Position numbers and translations under genes: made by a program. A DNA stretch of 64,000 bases from assembly GCF_014712225.1 (NCBI RefSeq), contig NZ_JACXBW010000008.1, positions 124,001-188,000 on the forward strand, written 5' to 3'. The stretch comes from Pseudarthrobacter sulfonivorans (GTDB lineage Bacteria; Actinomycetota; Actinomycetes; Actinomycetales; Micrococcaceae). Each line of letters opens with the position of its first letter. Within the stretch, counting starts at the first letter, position 1. The notes under the pieces were generated by a model. It saw only the letters and a program-made list of their open reading frames with translations. It was not told the origin of the DNA and searched no databases. Below are positions 1-8,205 of the stretch, piece by piece.

Positions 1-861
1 GTTTGCACCGCCTGTCAGGATGTACGGGAGGTCGAACATCCGCAGTGCATCGAGTGTGCGGAAGAGGACAGCCACCATAAGCGCCGGCTTTACCAGCGGA
101 AGAGTGATCATCCGGAACCGCTGCCAGGTGGTGGCACCATCAACCTTGGCAGCTTCGTAGACATCGGCGGGAATCATTTGCAGGCCGGCAAGGATGAGCA
201 GCGCCATGAAGGGCGTGGTCTTCCAGACGTCCGCGATGATCACAGCCCACTTGGCCGGCCATTCACTGCCTGTCCAGAGGATGCTGGTGTTGAAGAGCTT
301 GTTGGCGATGCCTTCGAACGCGAAGATGAACAGCCACAGCTTGGCAGTCACCGCCGTGGGAATCGCCCACGGAACCAGGACTGCTGCACGGACCAGGCTG
401 CGGCCCCGGAATGTCCTGGCCATGATGAGAGCCATCCAGAAACCGAGTACCGTCTCCAGCGTCACTGTGACTACCGTAAAGAAGAACGTTGTGGCCGTGG
501 CCGACCAGAACTGGCCTCCGAGGGTTCCAGGCGGGCAGGCAACTGTTCCGCCACCGGGAGCCGCGCACTGCTGGGCAAGCCAGTTGACGTAGTTTTGGAA
601 GCCTGCCGGGCCGCCGGCGGTGAACAGCCCGGTGACCGGATCGAGCCCGGCGTCTTTTTGGAATGACATCACAATGGCGCTGATGATCGGGTAAACAATC
701 ACGACGGCCAAGGCGATGATGGTGGGAGCAAGAAGCCAGGTGGCCCACTTGCCTTGGCTCAGGATTTTATTGTCCTCACCGACCCCTTTAGGTCCGTGAT
801 GGACGGGGGTACCGCCCGACGCCGGTGACTTTACCGGCGTCGGGCCCAATTCGGTTGCCAT
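1..861 (-). CDS. Carbohydrate ABC transporter permease (partial, MalF-like)
   Basis: Inner-membrane permease of a sugar ABC importer, binding-protein-dependent family. Only the first 287 residues are in the window; the gene runs off the left edge. After about 40 hydrophilic residues comes a first membrane helix (TWLLAPTIIALAVVIVYP), then a periplasmic-type loop and further helices. The cytoplasmic EAA loop, which docks the ATPase in this family, is visible from residue 236 (EAAKVDGATTWQRF, then ITLPL). The ATG at 861 lies 6 bases after the stop of the binding-protein gene, so the two are co-transcribed. The adjacent alpha-glucosidase suggests an alpha-glucoside or maltooligosaccharide substrate; this is inference. 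A second permease probably follows beyond the edge. Confidence 0.93.
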   Translation of the reverse strand, partial: MATELGPTPVKSPASGGTPVHHGPKGVGEDNKILSQGKWATWLLAPTIIALAVVIVYPIISAIVMSFQKDAGLDPVTGLFTAGGPAGFQNYVNWLAQQCAAPGGGTVACPPGTLGGQFWSATATTFFFTVVTVTLETVLGFWMALIMARTFRGRSLVRAAVLVPWAIPTAVTAKLWLFIFAFEGIANKLFNTSILWTGSEWPAKWAVIIADVWKTTPFMALLILAGLQMIPADVYEAAKVDGATTWQRFRMITLPLVKPALMVAVLFRTLDALRMFDLPYILTGGAN

Positions 862-867
862 GACCGG

Positions 868-2151
868 CTACTGTCCCGCGCTAGCGGATTCGATGGACTT
901 TTGCATGTCTGACAAAGCAGATTCCACGGTTTTCTCCCCCTTGATGGCAGAGTAGGCATTTTCCTGGATGGCCTTGGTGACTGCCGGGTAGAAGGGCGTC
1001 ACCGGGCGCGGCACGGCATTCTCGATGGAAGTCTTCAGTACCGGAAGGTACGGAAGCTTGGCGACGAGGGCCTGGTCGTCGTACAGCGAACCCAGGACGG
1101 GGGCCAGCGAGCCCTGGGTGGCGTAGAACTTCTCAGTTTCTTCGGAGGTCATGAACTTCAGGAAGTCGAGGGCGGTGGCCTTGTTCTTCGAGTAGACGCT
1201 GACGGCCAGGTTGTGGCCGCCGAGGGATGAGGCGCCGGGCCCGTCCTTGCCCGGGAGGGCAGCCATGCCCAGGACGTCCTTCACCTTGGAGGACCCTTCA
1301 GAGACGGCCAGGTTGTAGACGTAGGGCCAGTTGCGCAGGAACAGGAGCTTGCCGTCCTGGAATGCCTGGCGGCTCTCTTCTTCCTTGTAGGTGATGGCTT
1401 CCTTCGGGATGTTTCCGTCGGCATATGCCTTCGCGAGGTTTTCCAACCCTGCCTTGGCTTCACCCGTGTTCAGGCTGGGTTTGCCGTCTTTGTCCAGCAC
1501 GGAGCCGCCCGAGGAGTTGATGGCCTCCGAGGCGTTGACTGTCAGCCCCTCGTACTTGCTGAATTGGCCCGCAAAGCAGCCAATGTTGTTTGCCTTGGCG
1601 ATGGAGCACATGCCCATCATTTCGTCCCAGGTTTTCGGCGCGGTGGGAACCAGATCCTTGCGGTAGTAAAGGATGGCGCCGTCGGAGGTCTGCGGGGCCG
1701 CGTACAGCGTCCCCTTATAGGTGCCGCTCTCGACAGTCGGTTTGAGCATGGCGCTGGTGTCGATCGCCATCTTGTCCTTGAGCGGCTGCAGCCAGCCCTT
1801 GGCAGCGAACTCGGCCGTCCATACAACGTCCACATCGACGACGTCGTAGCCGGCGTCCTTCGCCTGGAAGTGCTGGACGATGTCGTCATGCTGCTGGTCG
1901 GCCTGGTCCGTCTGCTCCTTGAAGGTGACTTTCTCATTCGGGTGCGCGGCGTTCCACTTTTCGACCAGAGGACGGACCACGTTGCTGTTGTCCTTGCCTT
2001 GGACGTAGGTGATGGGGCCGCGGCCGTCGAGGCCCTGTTCGGCGTCGCCGCCGCCCCCGCCCGTGGTACCGCCGCCCCCGCCACAGGCGGAGAGGGTTAT
2101 TGCCAGGATGCCGGCGGCGGCGGCGGGCAGTAGGAACTTAGGGGATTTCAT
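868..2151 (-). CDS. Extracellular sugar-binding lipoprotein of ABC importer
   Basis: Solute-binding protein of bacterial family 1 (maltose/alpha-glucoside type), 427 residues. The N-terminus has a lysine-containing n-region, a hydrophobic stretch and a lipobox (LSAC), followed by a Gly/Thr-rich linker, so it should be a membrane-anchored lipoprotein. I place the start at ATG 2151 because GAGGAG stands about 10 bases upstream. An upstream in-frame start at 2256 would add 35 residues without signal-peptide character and would run through the intergenic operator. It presents ligand to the permease encoded 6 bases downstream. Divergent from the GH13 gene; both probably answer to the LacI-type operator between them. 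Confidence 0.93.
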   Translation of the reverse strand: MKSPKFLLPAAAAGILAITLSACGGGGGTTGGGGGDAEQGLDGRGPITYVQGKDNSNVVRPLVEKWNAAHPNEKVTFKEQTDQADQQHDDIVQHFQAKDAGYDVVDVDVVWTAEFAAKGWLQPLKDKMAIDTSAMLKPTVESGTYKGTLYAAPQTSDGAILYYRKDLVPTAPKTWDEMMGMCSIAKANNIGCFAGQFSKYEGLTVNASEAINSSGGSVLDKDGKPSLNTGEAKAGLENLAKAYADGNIPKEAITYKEEESRQAFQDGKLLFLRNWPYVYNLAVSEGSSKVKDVLGMAALPGKDGPGASSLGGHNLAVSVYSKNKATALDFLKFMTSEETEKFYATQGSLAPVLGSLYDDQALVAKLPYLPVLKTSIENAVPRPVTPFYPAVTKAIQENAYSAIKGEKTVESALSDMQKSIESASAGQ

Positions 2152-2237
2152 GTAGGAGACTCCTCGCTGAGTTTTCGAGCAAATCGGCGGTGCGTTTGAA
2201 GTGGTGAGCATCACACTAGTAAGGTTGCTGCGAGAAA

Positions 2238-2251
2238 TGCAAGCGTTTACA
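2238..2251. promoter_or_regulatory. LacI-family operator between importer and alpha-glucosidase
   Basis: TGCAAGCGTTTACA fits the symmetric LacI/GalR operator form TGNAANCGNTTNCA exactly. It lies 87 bases upstream of the lipoprotein start and 26 bases upstream of the preferred GH13 start, so one bound regulator could cover both divergent promoters. The regulator gene is not in the window. Confidence 0.7.
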
Positions 2252-2276
2252 CGCAATGTTTACGGAAAGGATACCT

Positions 2277-4097
2277 TTGACAAACAGACCAGTGCCCGAT
2301 GCAGATTCGTCCACTCAGGCCTGGTGGACGAGCGCCGTCGTATACCAGATCTACCCGCGCTCGTTCGCCGACGCTAACGGCGATGGAATGGGGGACCTCA
2401 AGGGTGTTACCGCGCGATTGCCCTATCTCAAACGGCTCGGCGTGGATGCCATCTGGCTGTCACCGTTCTACAAATCCCCTCAGGCGGATGCCGGCTACGA
2501 CGTCGCGGACTACCGCCAGGTGGACCCACTTTTCGGGACACTGGCCGACTTCGATGCAATGCTCGGGGAGGCCAACTCTTTGGGGTTGAAGGTCATCGTT
2601 GACCTCGTGCCGAACCATACATCGGACGAGCACGAATGGTTCCAGGAAGCACTTGCGTCGCCTCCCCGATCTGAACACCGGGACCGGTACATGTTTCTGC
2701 CGGGTAAGGACGAAGTGTTGGGCTCCGGCGATGGAAACCTGGCCCCGAACAACTGGAGGTCGATCTTTGGCGGACCCGCATGGAGCAGGATCACCGAAGC
2801 CGACGGCAGGCCGGGCGACTGGTACCTGCACCTTTTTGATGCCAAGCAGCCAGACCTAAACTGGGACAACGCCGAGGTCAAAGAGGAAATGCGCTCCGTA
2901 TTGCGTTTTTGGCTTGACCGTGGCGTGGCTGGATTCCGTGTTGACGTTGCCCACGGCCTGGTCAAGGAACCGGGATTGCCGGACTGGGAAGGCGTCACCG
3001 CCATGGTGGAAGGCACTGCGGAGGCCTCGCACACACGACACGTGCCGCCGGGCGATGCCCCCGGGGCGCACACAGAGGCTCAGGAACCCCACCGGGCCGT
3101 GTCGCCGCAGTACCCTCCGTCACCGTTCTTCGACCAAGACGGCGTCCATGACATATACCGCGACTGGAACCGTGTGCTGGCCGCCTATGACGGCGATCGG
3201 ATGATGGTTGCCGAGGCGTGGGTGGAACCGGCGGAACGGTTGGCCCGGTATGTCCGCAAGGACGAAATGCAGCAGGCGTTCAACTTCGATTTCCTCCTCG
3301 CCGGGTGGGACGCGGAACGCCTGGCAGAAGCCATCGAAGATTCCCTCCGTGCCGACGCGTCTGTCGGAGCGCCCTCCACCTGGGTGTTGAGTAACCACGA
3401 CACCGTCCGCCACAGCACCCGGTTCGGCCTGAAGGATCCCACCACCTTCCCGAAAGGCATCGCTGCCGCGGATGAACAGCCGGACGCGGCCTTAGGACTG
3501 GCGCGTGCCCGCGCCGCTGCCCTCGTTTCCCTTGCGTTGCCGGGCTCCGCCTACATCTACCAAGGCGAGGAACTGGGCCTCCCCGAGCACACGACGCTGC
3601 CGGACGAAGCCCGGCAGGATCCCACTTTCTTCCGCACCAATGGCGTGGAAGTCGGCCGCGACGGCTGCCGGGTGCCTCTCCCTTGGAAGGCAGACGAACC
3701 CGGTTATGGCTTCGCGGAGGCTTTCCCCGGTGAAGGCGGGCGTGACGCCGTCGGTCCGGCCGCGCCATGGTTGCCCCAGCCGGAGTCCTTCAGGGACCTT
3801 GCTGCCGATAAGCAGGACGGCATAGCGGGTTCCACCCTGGAGCTGTACCGCTCGGCGCTCGCTTTCCGCTCAGCCAACGGTCTGGGGTCGGGAACGTTTG
3901 AGTGGGCTGACGGTCACCAACCGGCCAAGGGTGTGCTGGCTTTCAACAACGGCAGGGTCCTGATCGTCAGCAACATGGGGACAGGGGCCGTGCCGGTCCC
4001 GGCTGGATATGCGGTGGCTCTCATGAGCGCGCCGAGGGCCAGCGGGGCCGTGGCCGAAATATTTCCGAACTGCGCGGCCTACCTGACTATCAAATAG
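2277..4097 (+). CDS. GH13 alpha-glucosidase (oligo-1,6-/alpha-glucosidase type)
   Basis: Cytoplasmic alpha-glucosidase of glycoside hydrolase family 13, 606 residues, hydrolysing imported alpha-glucosides. The conserved regions are in order: DLVPNH (about 109-114), GFRVD with the nucleophile Asp near 223, AEAWVE with the acid/base Glu near 313, and SNHD with the third Asp near 375. An extra Pro/His-rich stretch of about 40 residues sits between the second and third regions. I choose TTG 2277 because GGAAAGGA ends 5 bases upstream. The in-frame ATG at 2256 lies beside the operator and has no ribosome site. No signal peptide. Divergent from the sugar importer, which supports a shared uptake-and-hydrolysis role. 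Exact linkage preference cannot be read from sequence. Confidence 0.92.
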   Translation: MTNRPVPDADSSTQAWWTSAVVYQIYPRSFADANGDGMGDLKGVTARLPYLKRLGVDAIWLSPFYKSPQADAGYDVADYRQVDPLFGTLADFDAMLGEANSLGLKVIVDLVPNHTSDEHEWFQEALASPPRSEHRDRYMFLPGKDEVLGSGDGNLAPNNWRSIFGGPAWSRITEADGRPGDWYLHLFDAKQPDLNWDNAEVKEEMRSVLRFWLDRGVAGFRVDVAHGLVKEPGLPDWEGVTAMVEGTAEASHTRHVPPGDAPGAHTEAQEPHRAVSPQYPPSPFFDQDGVHDIYRDWNRVLAAYDGDRMMVAEAWVEPAERLARYVRKDEMQQAFNFDFLLAGWDAERLAEAIEDSLRADASVGAPSTWVLSNHDTVRHSTRFGLKDPTTFPKGIAAADEQPDAALGLARARAAALVSLALPGSAYIYQGEELGLPEHTTLPDEARQDPTFFRTNGVEVGRDGCRVPLPWKADEPGYGFAEAFPGEGGRDAVGPAAPWLPQPESFRDLAADKQDGIAGSTLELYRSALAFRSANGLGSGTFEWADGHQPAKGVLAFNNGRVLIVSNMGTGAVPVPAGYAVALMSAPRASGAVAEIFPNCAAYLTIK

Positions 4098-4109
4098 TTT
4101 CCGCGCACA

Positions 4110-4721
4110 CTACCGGACGCGCTCGGCCCTGCTGAACCGCGTCCGGGCCCCGGCGCCGATGTGGATCAGGACAGGCGTGGGTTTTCCGACCACGGCGTCC
4201 AAGGCCGACACGAGGGCAGCGACTTCTGCTGCCAACAGATGCGGCGCGACGCCCTGGCGCGGTTGAAGCCTGATTTTCAGGGCAGGGGTGCCGTGGACGT
4301 CGTAGGTGGCCACGGTGGCGCCGGCAAGATCCGGCCGTTCCGCCAGGGCATGCTTCAGCGCCTGCTCGGCGACTCCCCCGCTGATCCGCACGTCTCCGGG
4401 GACCGTGCCGGGATCGAGGTCGGCGACCAGCAGGTTGCTCCGGCCTTTGCCCTGCTGGGCAATCCAGGCAACCATGAGGCCAATCAGGATCACCAGTGCG
4501 ATGGCCATGATGATCCACAACCAGCTTTCGGGGCGACCCGGAAAGCGGGTGCTGTCAAAGGCCTGGTTCAGCCCGCTCCAGGCCGCACCCGACCAGGTGT
4601 GCCACCACGTTCCCACCGGGGGAACGGTGGCCAGCAGGACCAGGAGGATACCCACCGCCAGCAGTTTGAATCCAAGAATCCCGATCAGAATCCGATTCAG
4701 AAGCGAGGGGGTGCTGGTCAT
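4110..4721 (-). CDS. AmaP-like membrane protein, last gene of Asp23 operon
   Basis: 203 residues with two N-terminal membrane helices (about 9-33 and 66-87) and a soluble C-terminal domain of about 110 residues. This is the architecture of AmaP, the membrane anchor for Asp23 proteins in Firmicutes. It ends an operon in which each gene overlaps the next by 4 bases; here the start overlaps the previous stop at 4718-4721. The role is inferred to be anchoring or modulating the Asp23-like envelope-stress proteins encoded upstream. It converges with the alpha-glucosidase, leaving only 12 bases between the two stops. Confidence 0.75.
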   Translation of the reverse strand: MTSTPSLLNRILIGILGFKLLAVGILLVLLATVPPVGTWWHTWSGAAWSGLNQAFDSTRFPGRPESWLWIIMAIALVILIGLMVAWIAQQGKGRSNLLVADLDPGTVPGDVRISGGVAEQALKHALAERPDLAGATVATYDVHGTPALKIRLQPRQGVAPHLLAAEVAALVSALDAVVGKPTPVLIHIGAGARTRFSRAERVR

Positions 4722-5362
4722 GCGCCAATCACCCCTGCGGAGGAAACGTTCACGCGGACTTCCGGTAGCGGATCCAGCGACATCTCACGCAGTTCGTCTT
4801 CGACGGCGGCGAGCACCGCTTGCTCCGCTAGCGGAATTCCTGAGGTGGGCCGCACATTCACGATGACCTGTCGCTGCGAAACCACCACCATGACCTGTTC
4901 CGGAGTGACATTGGCGGCAAGCCTGGCACTGCGGGCCAGGGCCGACGCGATGACCTCGTCATCCACCACCACGGCGGTTGAGTCGGCGCCGTTCAGTACG
5001 TGCCGCGCCCGCCTGCCGGGCAGTACGGCGTTGAGCAGAAAAAAGAGGCCCACCATCGCAACCACCGCGCCCCCGGCACCGAGCAACAGCGGCGGCAGGC
5101 CCGCCGGCAGGGCGACGATGCGTTCTGCAGCCAACTGGGGTTCAATCAGCCAGGCCGGTTGCCCAATGGCGTGCACGGCCGATTCGAGCAGGCCATAGCC
5201 CGCGAGCCCCATCACCAGCACGGCCGCCACCACGGACACCCCGGCCCGCGATGAATGCGTCTCCCGGCGCACCACCCTGCGGATGTCCAACTGACGGCCG
5301 GCAGGCGCGGGGGCGGCTTCCCCGGGGCCCGCCAAGTGCTCATCTACCAACTTGTGGCTCAC
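4718..5362 (-). CDS. DUF6286-type membrane protein of Asp23 operon
   Basis: 214 residues. A hydrophilic N-terminus carries an RRVVRRE-type basic patch. Two membrane helices follow (about 43-62 and 91-113), then a soluble C-terminal domain ending in a strand-rich segment (VMVVVSQRQVIVNVRPTSG). The C-terminal domain resembles the Asp23-associated domain found in actinobacterial envelope-stress operons. It overlaps its neighbours by 4 bases on both sides, so it is translationally coupled. Function is not established; a membrane partner of the Asp23-like proteins is the natural reading. Confidence 0.75.
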   Translation of the reverse strand: MSHKLVDEHLAGPGEAAPAPAGRQLDIRRVVRRETHSSRAGVSVVAAVLVMGLAGYGLLESAVHAIGQPAWLIEPQLAAERIVALPAGLPPLLLGAGGAVVAMVGLFFLLNAVLPGRRARHVLNGADSTAVVVDDEVIASALARSARLAANVTPEQVMVVVSQRQVIVNVRPTSGIPLAEQAVLAAVEDELREMSLDPLPEVRVNVSSAGVIGA

Positions 5363-5739
5363 TGGACCCTGCCTCCCTCGCTTGGCTTGACGCCACTGAT
5401 CCGGATATCCACCCTGCTCAGTTGCGCGCCGCTCAGCACTGTGACGGTGGACAGGATCCTGCTTTTTGCCTCTACCGTCCTGTCCCAGATGGGCCCGCCG
5501 AACGCCGCGACTTTGCCGGCATCCCGCAGCACGGCAGTCAGCGGCGGGATCCTGATGGGTGAGACAAGCGCCAGAGCCAGCAGGCCGTCGTCGTCCGACC
5601 AGTCCGCCCGCACATCGTGCGCTTCCACCCCCAGTGCCTCGGCGGCCGCTGCTTTGGCAAGGCTGGTCAGGGCCTGTGTGCTGATCCGGTTATGACCATT
5701 CAGCCCCTGTGCAGCAATGGAGGGTGCGGCCGCGGTCAT
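5359..5739 (-). CDS. Asp23-operon small protein, Gls24-like domain
   Basis: 126 residues, soluble. The pattern NRISTQALTSLAKAAAAE followed by a strand-rich middle and QLSRVDIRISGV resembles a shortened Asp23/Gls24 domain. The start at 5739 (ATG) is chosen because it overlaps the preceding stop by 4 bases like every other junction in this operon. A longer in-frame extension to 5859 would overlap the upstream gene heavily and is Arg/Pro-rich shadow sequence. Probably an envelope-stress accessory protein. Confidence 0.7.
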   Translation of the reverse strand: MTAAAPSIAAQGLNGHNRISTQALTSLAKAAAAEALGVEAHDVRADWSDDDGLLALALVSPIRIPPLTAVLRDAGKVAAFGGPIWDRTVEAKSRILSTVTVLSGAQLSRVDIRISGVKPSEGGRVQ

Positions 5740-5927
5740 GATGACGAGCGCCGGCCGATGATTGCATCCAGGACGCCGCGCAGGTCCAGTTTCCCTTCCG
5801 CAGCGCGGCCCAGGAGGGCCCCGATGGCCATGAAGAGGAGCGAGATCAGGAAGCCCCACAGCCCGAACTGGAAGGACATAAACGCCACGAACGCGCCTAC
5901 GGCAATGCCCACTACGGTCAGGTTCAC
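5736..5927 (-). CDS. Small two-helix membrane protein (DUF2273-like)
   Basis: 63 residues, almost entirely two hydrophobic helices separated by a short turn (VVGIAVGAFVAFMSFQFG and GFLISLLFMAIGALLG), with a charged C-terminus. The size and topology match the DUF2273 small membrane proteins that accompany Asp23 genes. Four-base overlaps with both neighbours (5736-5739 and 5924-5927). Role unknown; perhaps a membrane spacer or partner for Asp23. Confidence 0.75.
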   Translation of the reverse strand: MNLTVVGIAVGAFVAFMSFQFGLWGFLISLLFMAIGALLGRAAEGKLDLRGVLDAIIGRRSSS

Positions 5928-6409
5928 AGCAGTGCCTCCCGCTCCGTGGTCACAGGTGCCGCTGCCTTGGGCGGCGGCGCCACGTAGACATCGGATATTT
6001 CGACATTCACTTCAATGACCTGCAGGCCAACAAGTTCCTCGACAGCGCGATACACCGATGCCCTGACCTGGTCGGCAAGGGAGTGGAGTGGTGTGCCGTA
6101 CGAGGCGACGAGGCTGATGTCCACGGCCACCTGGGTCTCGCCCACCTCGGCACGGACACCGGCGGCATGGTCCGAACTGCCAACGGCGTCCCGGATGGCA
6201 CCAAGCGCCCGTGACGGAACGGAGCCCAGGGAATAGACGCCGGGCACGGCGCGGGCAGCAATGCCGGCGACTTTTGCCACGGCGGTTTCCGCGATCACCG
6301 TGCGGCCGTGGCCGGGCACAGGTGAGGTGCTGGCCAACTGGCTGGCTGCAAGCTGGCCGGCAGCCAGCTGGCGCCCGGCCGCTTCGGGTTGTGGGTTCTG
6401 GTATTCCAT
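5924..6409 (-). CDS. Asp23/Gls24 family envelope stress protein
   Basis: 161 residues. After an Ala/Gln-rich N-terminus of about 35 residues comes the Asp23/Gls24 domain: AETAVAKVAGIAARAVPGV, then VAVDISLVASYG, a helix with VRASVYRAVEELVGL, and VNVEISDVYV at the end. First gene of a five-gene operon (6409 down to 4110) in which every junction overlaps by 4 bases. In Firmicutes this family is induced by alkaline or cell-wall stress and sits at the membrane. That role is inferred here. Confidence 0.88.
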   Translation of the reverse strand: MEYQNPQPEAAGRQLAAGQLAASQLASTSPVPGHGRTVIAETAVAKVAGIAARAVPGVYSLGSVPSRALGAIRDAVGSSDHAAGVRAEVGETQVAVDISLVASYGTPLHSLADQVRASVYRAVEELVGLQVIEVNVEISDVYVAPPPKAAAPVTTEREALL

Positions 6410-6602
6410 CAGGCACTTCCCCTTCTGTTGTTCCCAACCCTATCCCCTGGCCGTGACAACCTGCTGGAATTCCCGGCCCTCCGGTTGCAGGCTATCCCGT
6501 GGATTGGCGATTCCCCCTCGCGTGGACTTAACCCCGTGAAAGCCGCGGGGGAATGGACCAGGCGGCGGGGAATTTGCGCGGCGGTCCACCCGCCTCCCGG
6601 GT

Positions 6603-6640
6603 TAAAGAAGAAAAGCACCAGTTCCGAAGAACTGATGCTT
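6603..6640 (-). terminator. Intrinsic terminator after the tRNA genes
   Basis: On the minus strand AAGCATCAGTTC pairs with GAACTGGTGCTT around a TTCG tetraloop (12-base stem, one mismatch), followed directly by TTCTTCTTT. It starts 5 bases after the CCA end of tRNA-Phe and should end the tRNA transcript. Confidence 0.85.
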
Positions 6641-6645
6641 CCCAG

Positions 6646-6721
6646 TGGTGGCTCCGACCGGCGTCGATCCGGTGACCTTTCGATTTTCAGTCGAACGCTC
6701 TACCAACTGAGCTACAGAGCC
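6646..6721 (-). tRNA. tRNA-Phe (GAA)
   Basis: 76 bases with the CCA end encoded. The acceptor stem GGCTCTG pairs with CGGAGCC. The anticodon arm TTCGA-CTGAAAA-TCGAA gives anticodon GAA, and a D-arm (GCTCAG..GAGC) and T-loop with GGATCGACGCC are present. Last of three tRNA genes on this strand. Confidence 0.96.
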
Positions 6722-6769
6722 TAGGTGACATGTCACCATGACCGCCGAAATCTCTTCCGACAACCAGAG

Positions 6770-6843
6770 CGACCCTGACGGGACTTGAACCCGCGACCTC
6801 CGCCGTGACAGGGCGGCGCGCTAACCAACTGCGCTACAGGGCC
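6770..6843 (-). tRNA. tRNA-Asp (GTC)
   Basis: 74 bases, no encoded CCA. The acceptor GGCCCTG pairs with CAGGGTC, and the discriminator is G, as expected for Asp. The anticodon arm CCGCC-CTGTCAC-GGCGG gives GTC. The T-arm contains GGTTCAAGTCC. Confidence 0.96.
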
Positions 6844-6934
6844 TTGCTTTTCTTGCTTCGCAGTATGACTACCGCGTTTTTTCAAGGCTTCCAGCTTACC
6901 AGACAATTTCTGCCTGCCTGACCAGTTCCTTGCG

Positions 6935-7007
6935 TACCCCCAACGGGATTCGAACCCGTGCCGCCGCCGTGAAAGGGCGGTGTCCTAGGCCGCTAGACGA
7001 TGGGGGC
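6935..7007 (-). tRNA. tRNA-Glu (TTC)
   Basis: 73 bases, no encoded CCA. The acceptor GCCCCCA pairs with TGGGGGT, with a G-U first pair. The anticodon arm CCGCC-CTTTCAC-GGCGG gives TTC. The T-arm contains GGTTCGAATCC. First of the three tRNA genes. Confidence 0.96.
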
Positions 7008-7093
7008 CAGAACCCGTTCGGAACAAAAGAAAAGGCTTTGAGCCGAAGCCCTCAGTCTTTGTCGTTTGCTGTTTCCCCGAACTGGACTCTAAA

Positions 7094-7123
7094 ACTATAG
7101 GGCCTTGTACGGAATATTCCAAA
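7094..7123 (-). promoter_or_regulatory. Candidate promoter of the tRNA-Glu/Asp/Phe operon
   Basis: On the minus strand TTTGGA (7118-7123), an 18-base spacer and TATAGT (7094-7099) resemble a housekeeping -35/-10 pair about 87 bases upstream of tRNA-Glu. The -35 box is a weak match. Confidence 0.45.
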
Positions 7124-7175
7124 ATCGGGCCGCGAAGGCCTCAACGAAGCGGCAGGAACAGGCGAAGATGGACAG

Positions 7176-8195
7176 ATGGATGCCGTCGCTGCGCTCAATG
7201 AGATCGCCTTTTGGCTGGAACGCGAACGCGCTGCCACCTTCAAGGTGCAAGCTTTCCGGAAGGCGGCCGGAGTCATCGCCGCACTGGATCCGGCCGAAAT
7301 GGCAGCCCGGGCCCGGGACGGCAGGCTCAAGAGCATGAAGGGTATCGGGGACAGGACATACCAGGTGGTCCGCCAGGCCGTGGACGGCGCGGTCCCCGAT
7401 TACCTGGAGGACTTACGCCAGCGCGGCTTGGCGCCGCTCGCCGACGGCGGGGCTGAACTCCACGCCTCACTGCGCGGTGATCTCCACAGCCACAGCGACT
7501 GGTCCGACGGCGGATCCCCCATCCCGCTGATGGCTGCGGCCGCGAAGCTGCTGGGCCGCGAATACCTGGCCCTCACTGACCATTCCCCCAACCTGACCAT
7601 TGCCAACGGGCTCAGCGCGGAGCGCCTCACCGGGCAGCTCGACGTGGTGGCGGAGGTCAACGCCGGCAATACGAACGGGTTCCGGCTACTGGCCGGCATC
7701 GAGGTGGACATCCTGGAATCCGGCGAGCTGGACCAGTCGCCGGAGATGCTGGACCGGCTGGACGTTGTGGTGGCCAGCGTCCACTCGAAACTCCGTGCTG
7801 ACCGGATCACCATGACGGAACGGATGCTCGCCGGCATCCGTGATCCGCACACCAATGTTTTGGGCCACTGCACCGGACGTCTCGTGGAAGGATCGCGGGG
7901 CACCCGGCCCCCGTCCGAGTTTGATGCCAAGGAGGTGTTCGCTGCCTGCGCCGAAAACAACGTGGCCGTGGAGATCAACTCGCGGCCTGAGCGGCAGGAC
8001 CCGCCGGACAACCTGATCCAGCTGGCCCTCGACGCCGGCTGCCTGTTCTCCATCGACAGCGACGCCCACGCTCCCGGGCAGCTGGACTTCCTCCAATACG
8101 GGGCGGCCCGCGCGGCCCTGAACGATGTTCCTGCTGAGCGGATTGTCACCACGTGGCCCCTGGAGCGGCTTCTGGCATGGGCAGCGAAGGGCTGA
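7176..8195 (+). CDS. PHP-domain protein with helix-hairpin-helix N-terminus
   Basis: 339 residues. The N-terminal ~95 residues carry PolX-type helix-hairpin-helix segments (FKVQAFRKAAGVIAAL and MKGIGDRTYQVVRQA). The rest is a PHP metal-dependent phosphoesterase domain: DLHSHSDWSDG, LTDHSPN, GIEVDIL, VASVHSK, LGHCTGR, EINSRPER and DSDAHAPGQL supply the metal-binding His, Asp and Glu. The nucleotidyl-transfer palm of true PolX is missing, so this is not a polymerase. The likely activity is a phosphatase or a nuclease linked to DNA repair. ATG 7176 gives a natural PolX-like N-terminus. It converges with the DsbA-like gene, 10 bases apart. Confidence 0.9.
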   Translation: MDAVAALNEIAFWLERERAATFKVQAFRKAAGVIAALDPAEMAARARDGRLKSMKGIGDRTYQVVRQAVDGAVPDYLEDLRQRGLAPLADGGAELHASLRGDLHSHSDWSDGGSPIPLMAAAAKLLGREYLALTDHSPNLTIANGLSAERLTGQLDVVAEVNAGNTNGFRLLAGIEVDILESGELDQSPEMLDRLDVVVASVHSKLRADRITMTERMLAGIRDPHTNVLGHCTGRLVEGSRGTRPPSEFDAKEVFAACAENNVAVEINSRPERQDPPDNLIQLALDAGCLFSIDSDAHAPGQLDFLQYGAARAALNDVPAERIVTTWPLERLLAWAAKG

Positions 8196-8205
8196 CGCAA
8201 GCGGG

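Noticed and set aside
7030..7056. Terminator-like hairpin (GGCTT..AAGCC, then TTTTCTTTT) between the tRNA promoter and tRNA-Glu
   Set aside because: The stem is only 5 pairs and would stop the tRNA transcript itself; more likely chance or a processing leader, so not listed as a feature.
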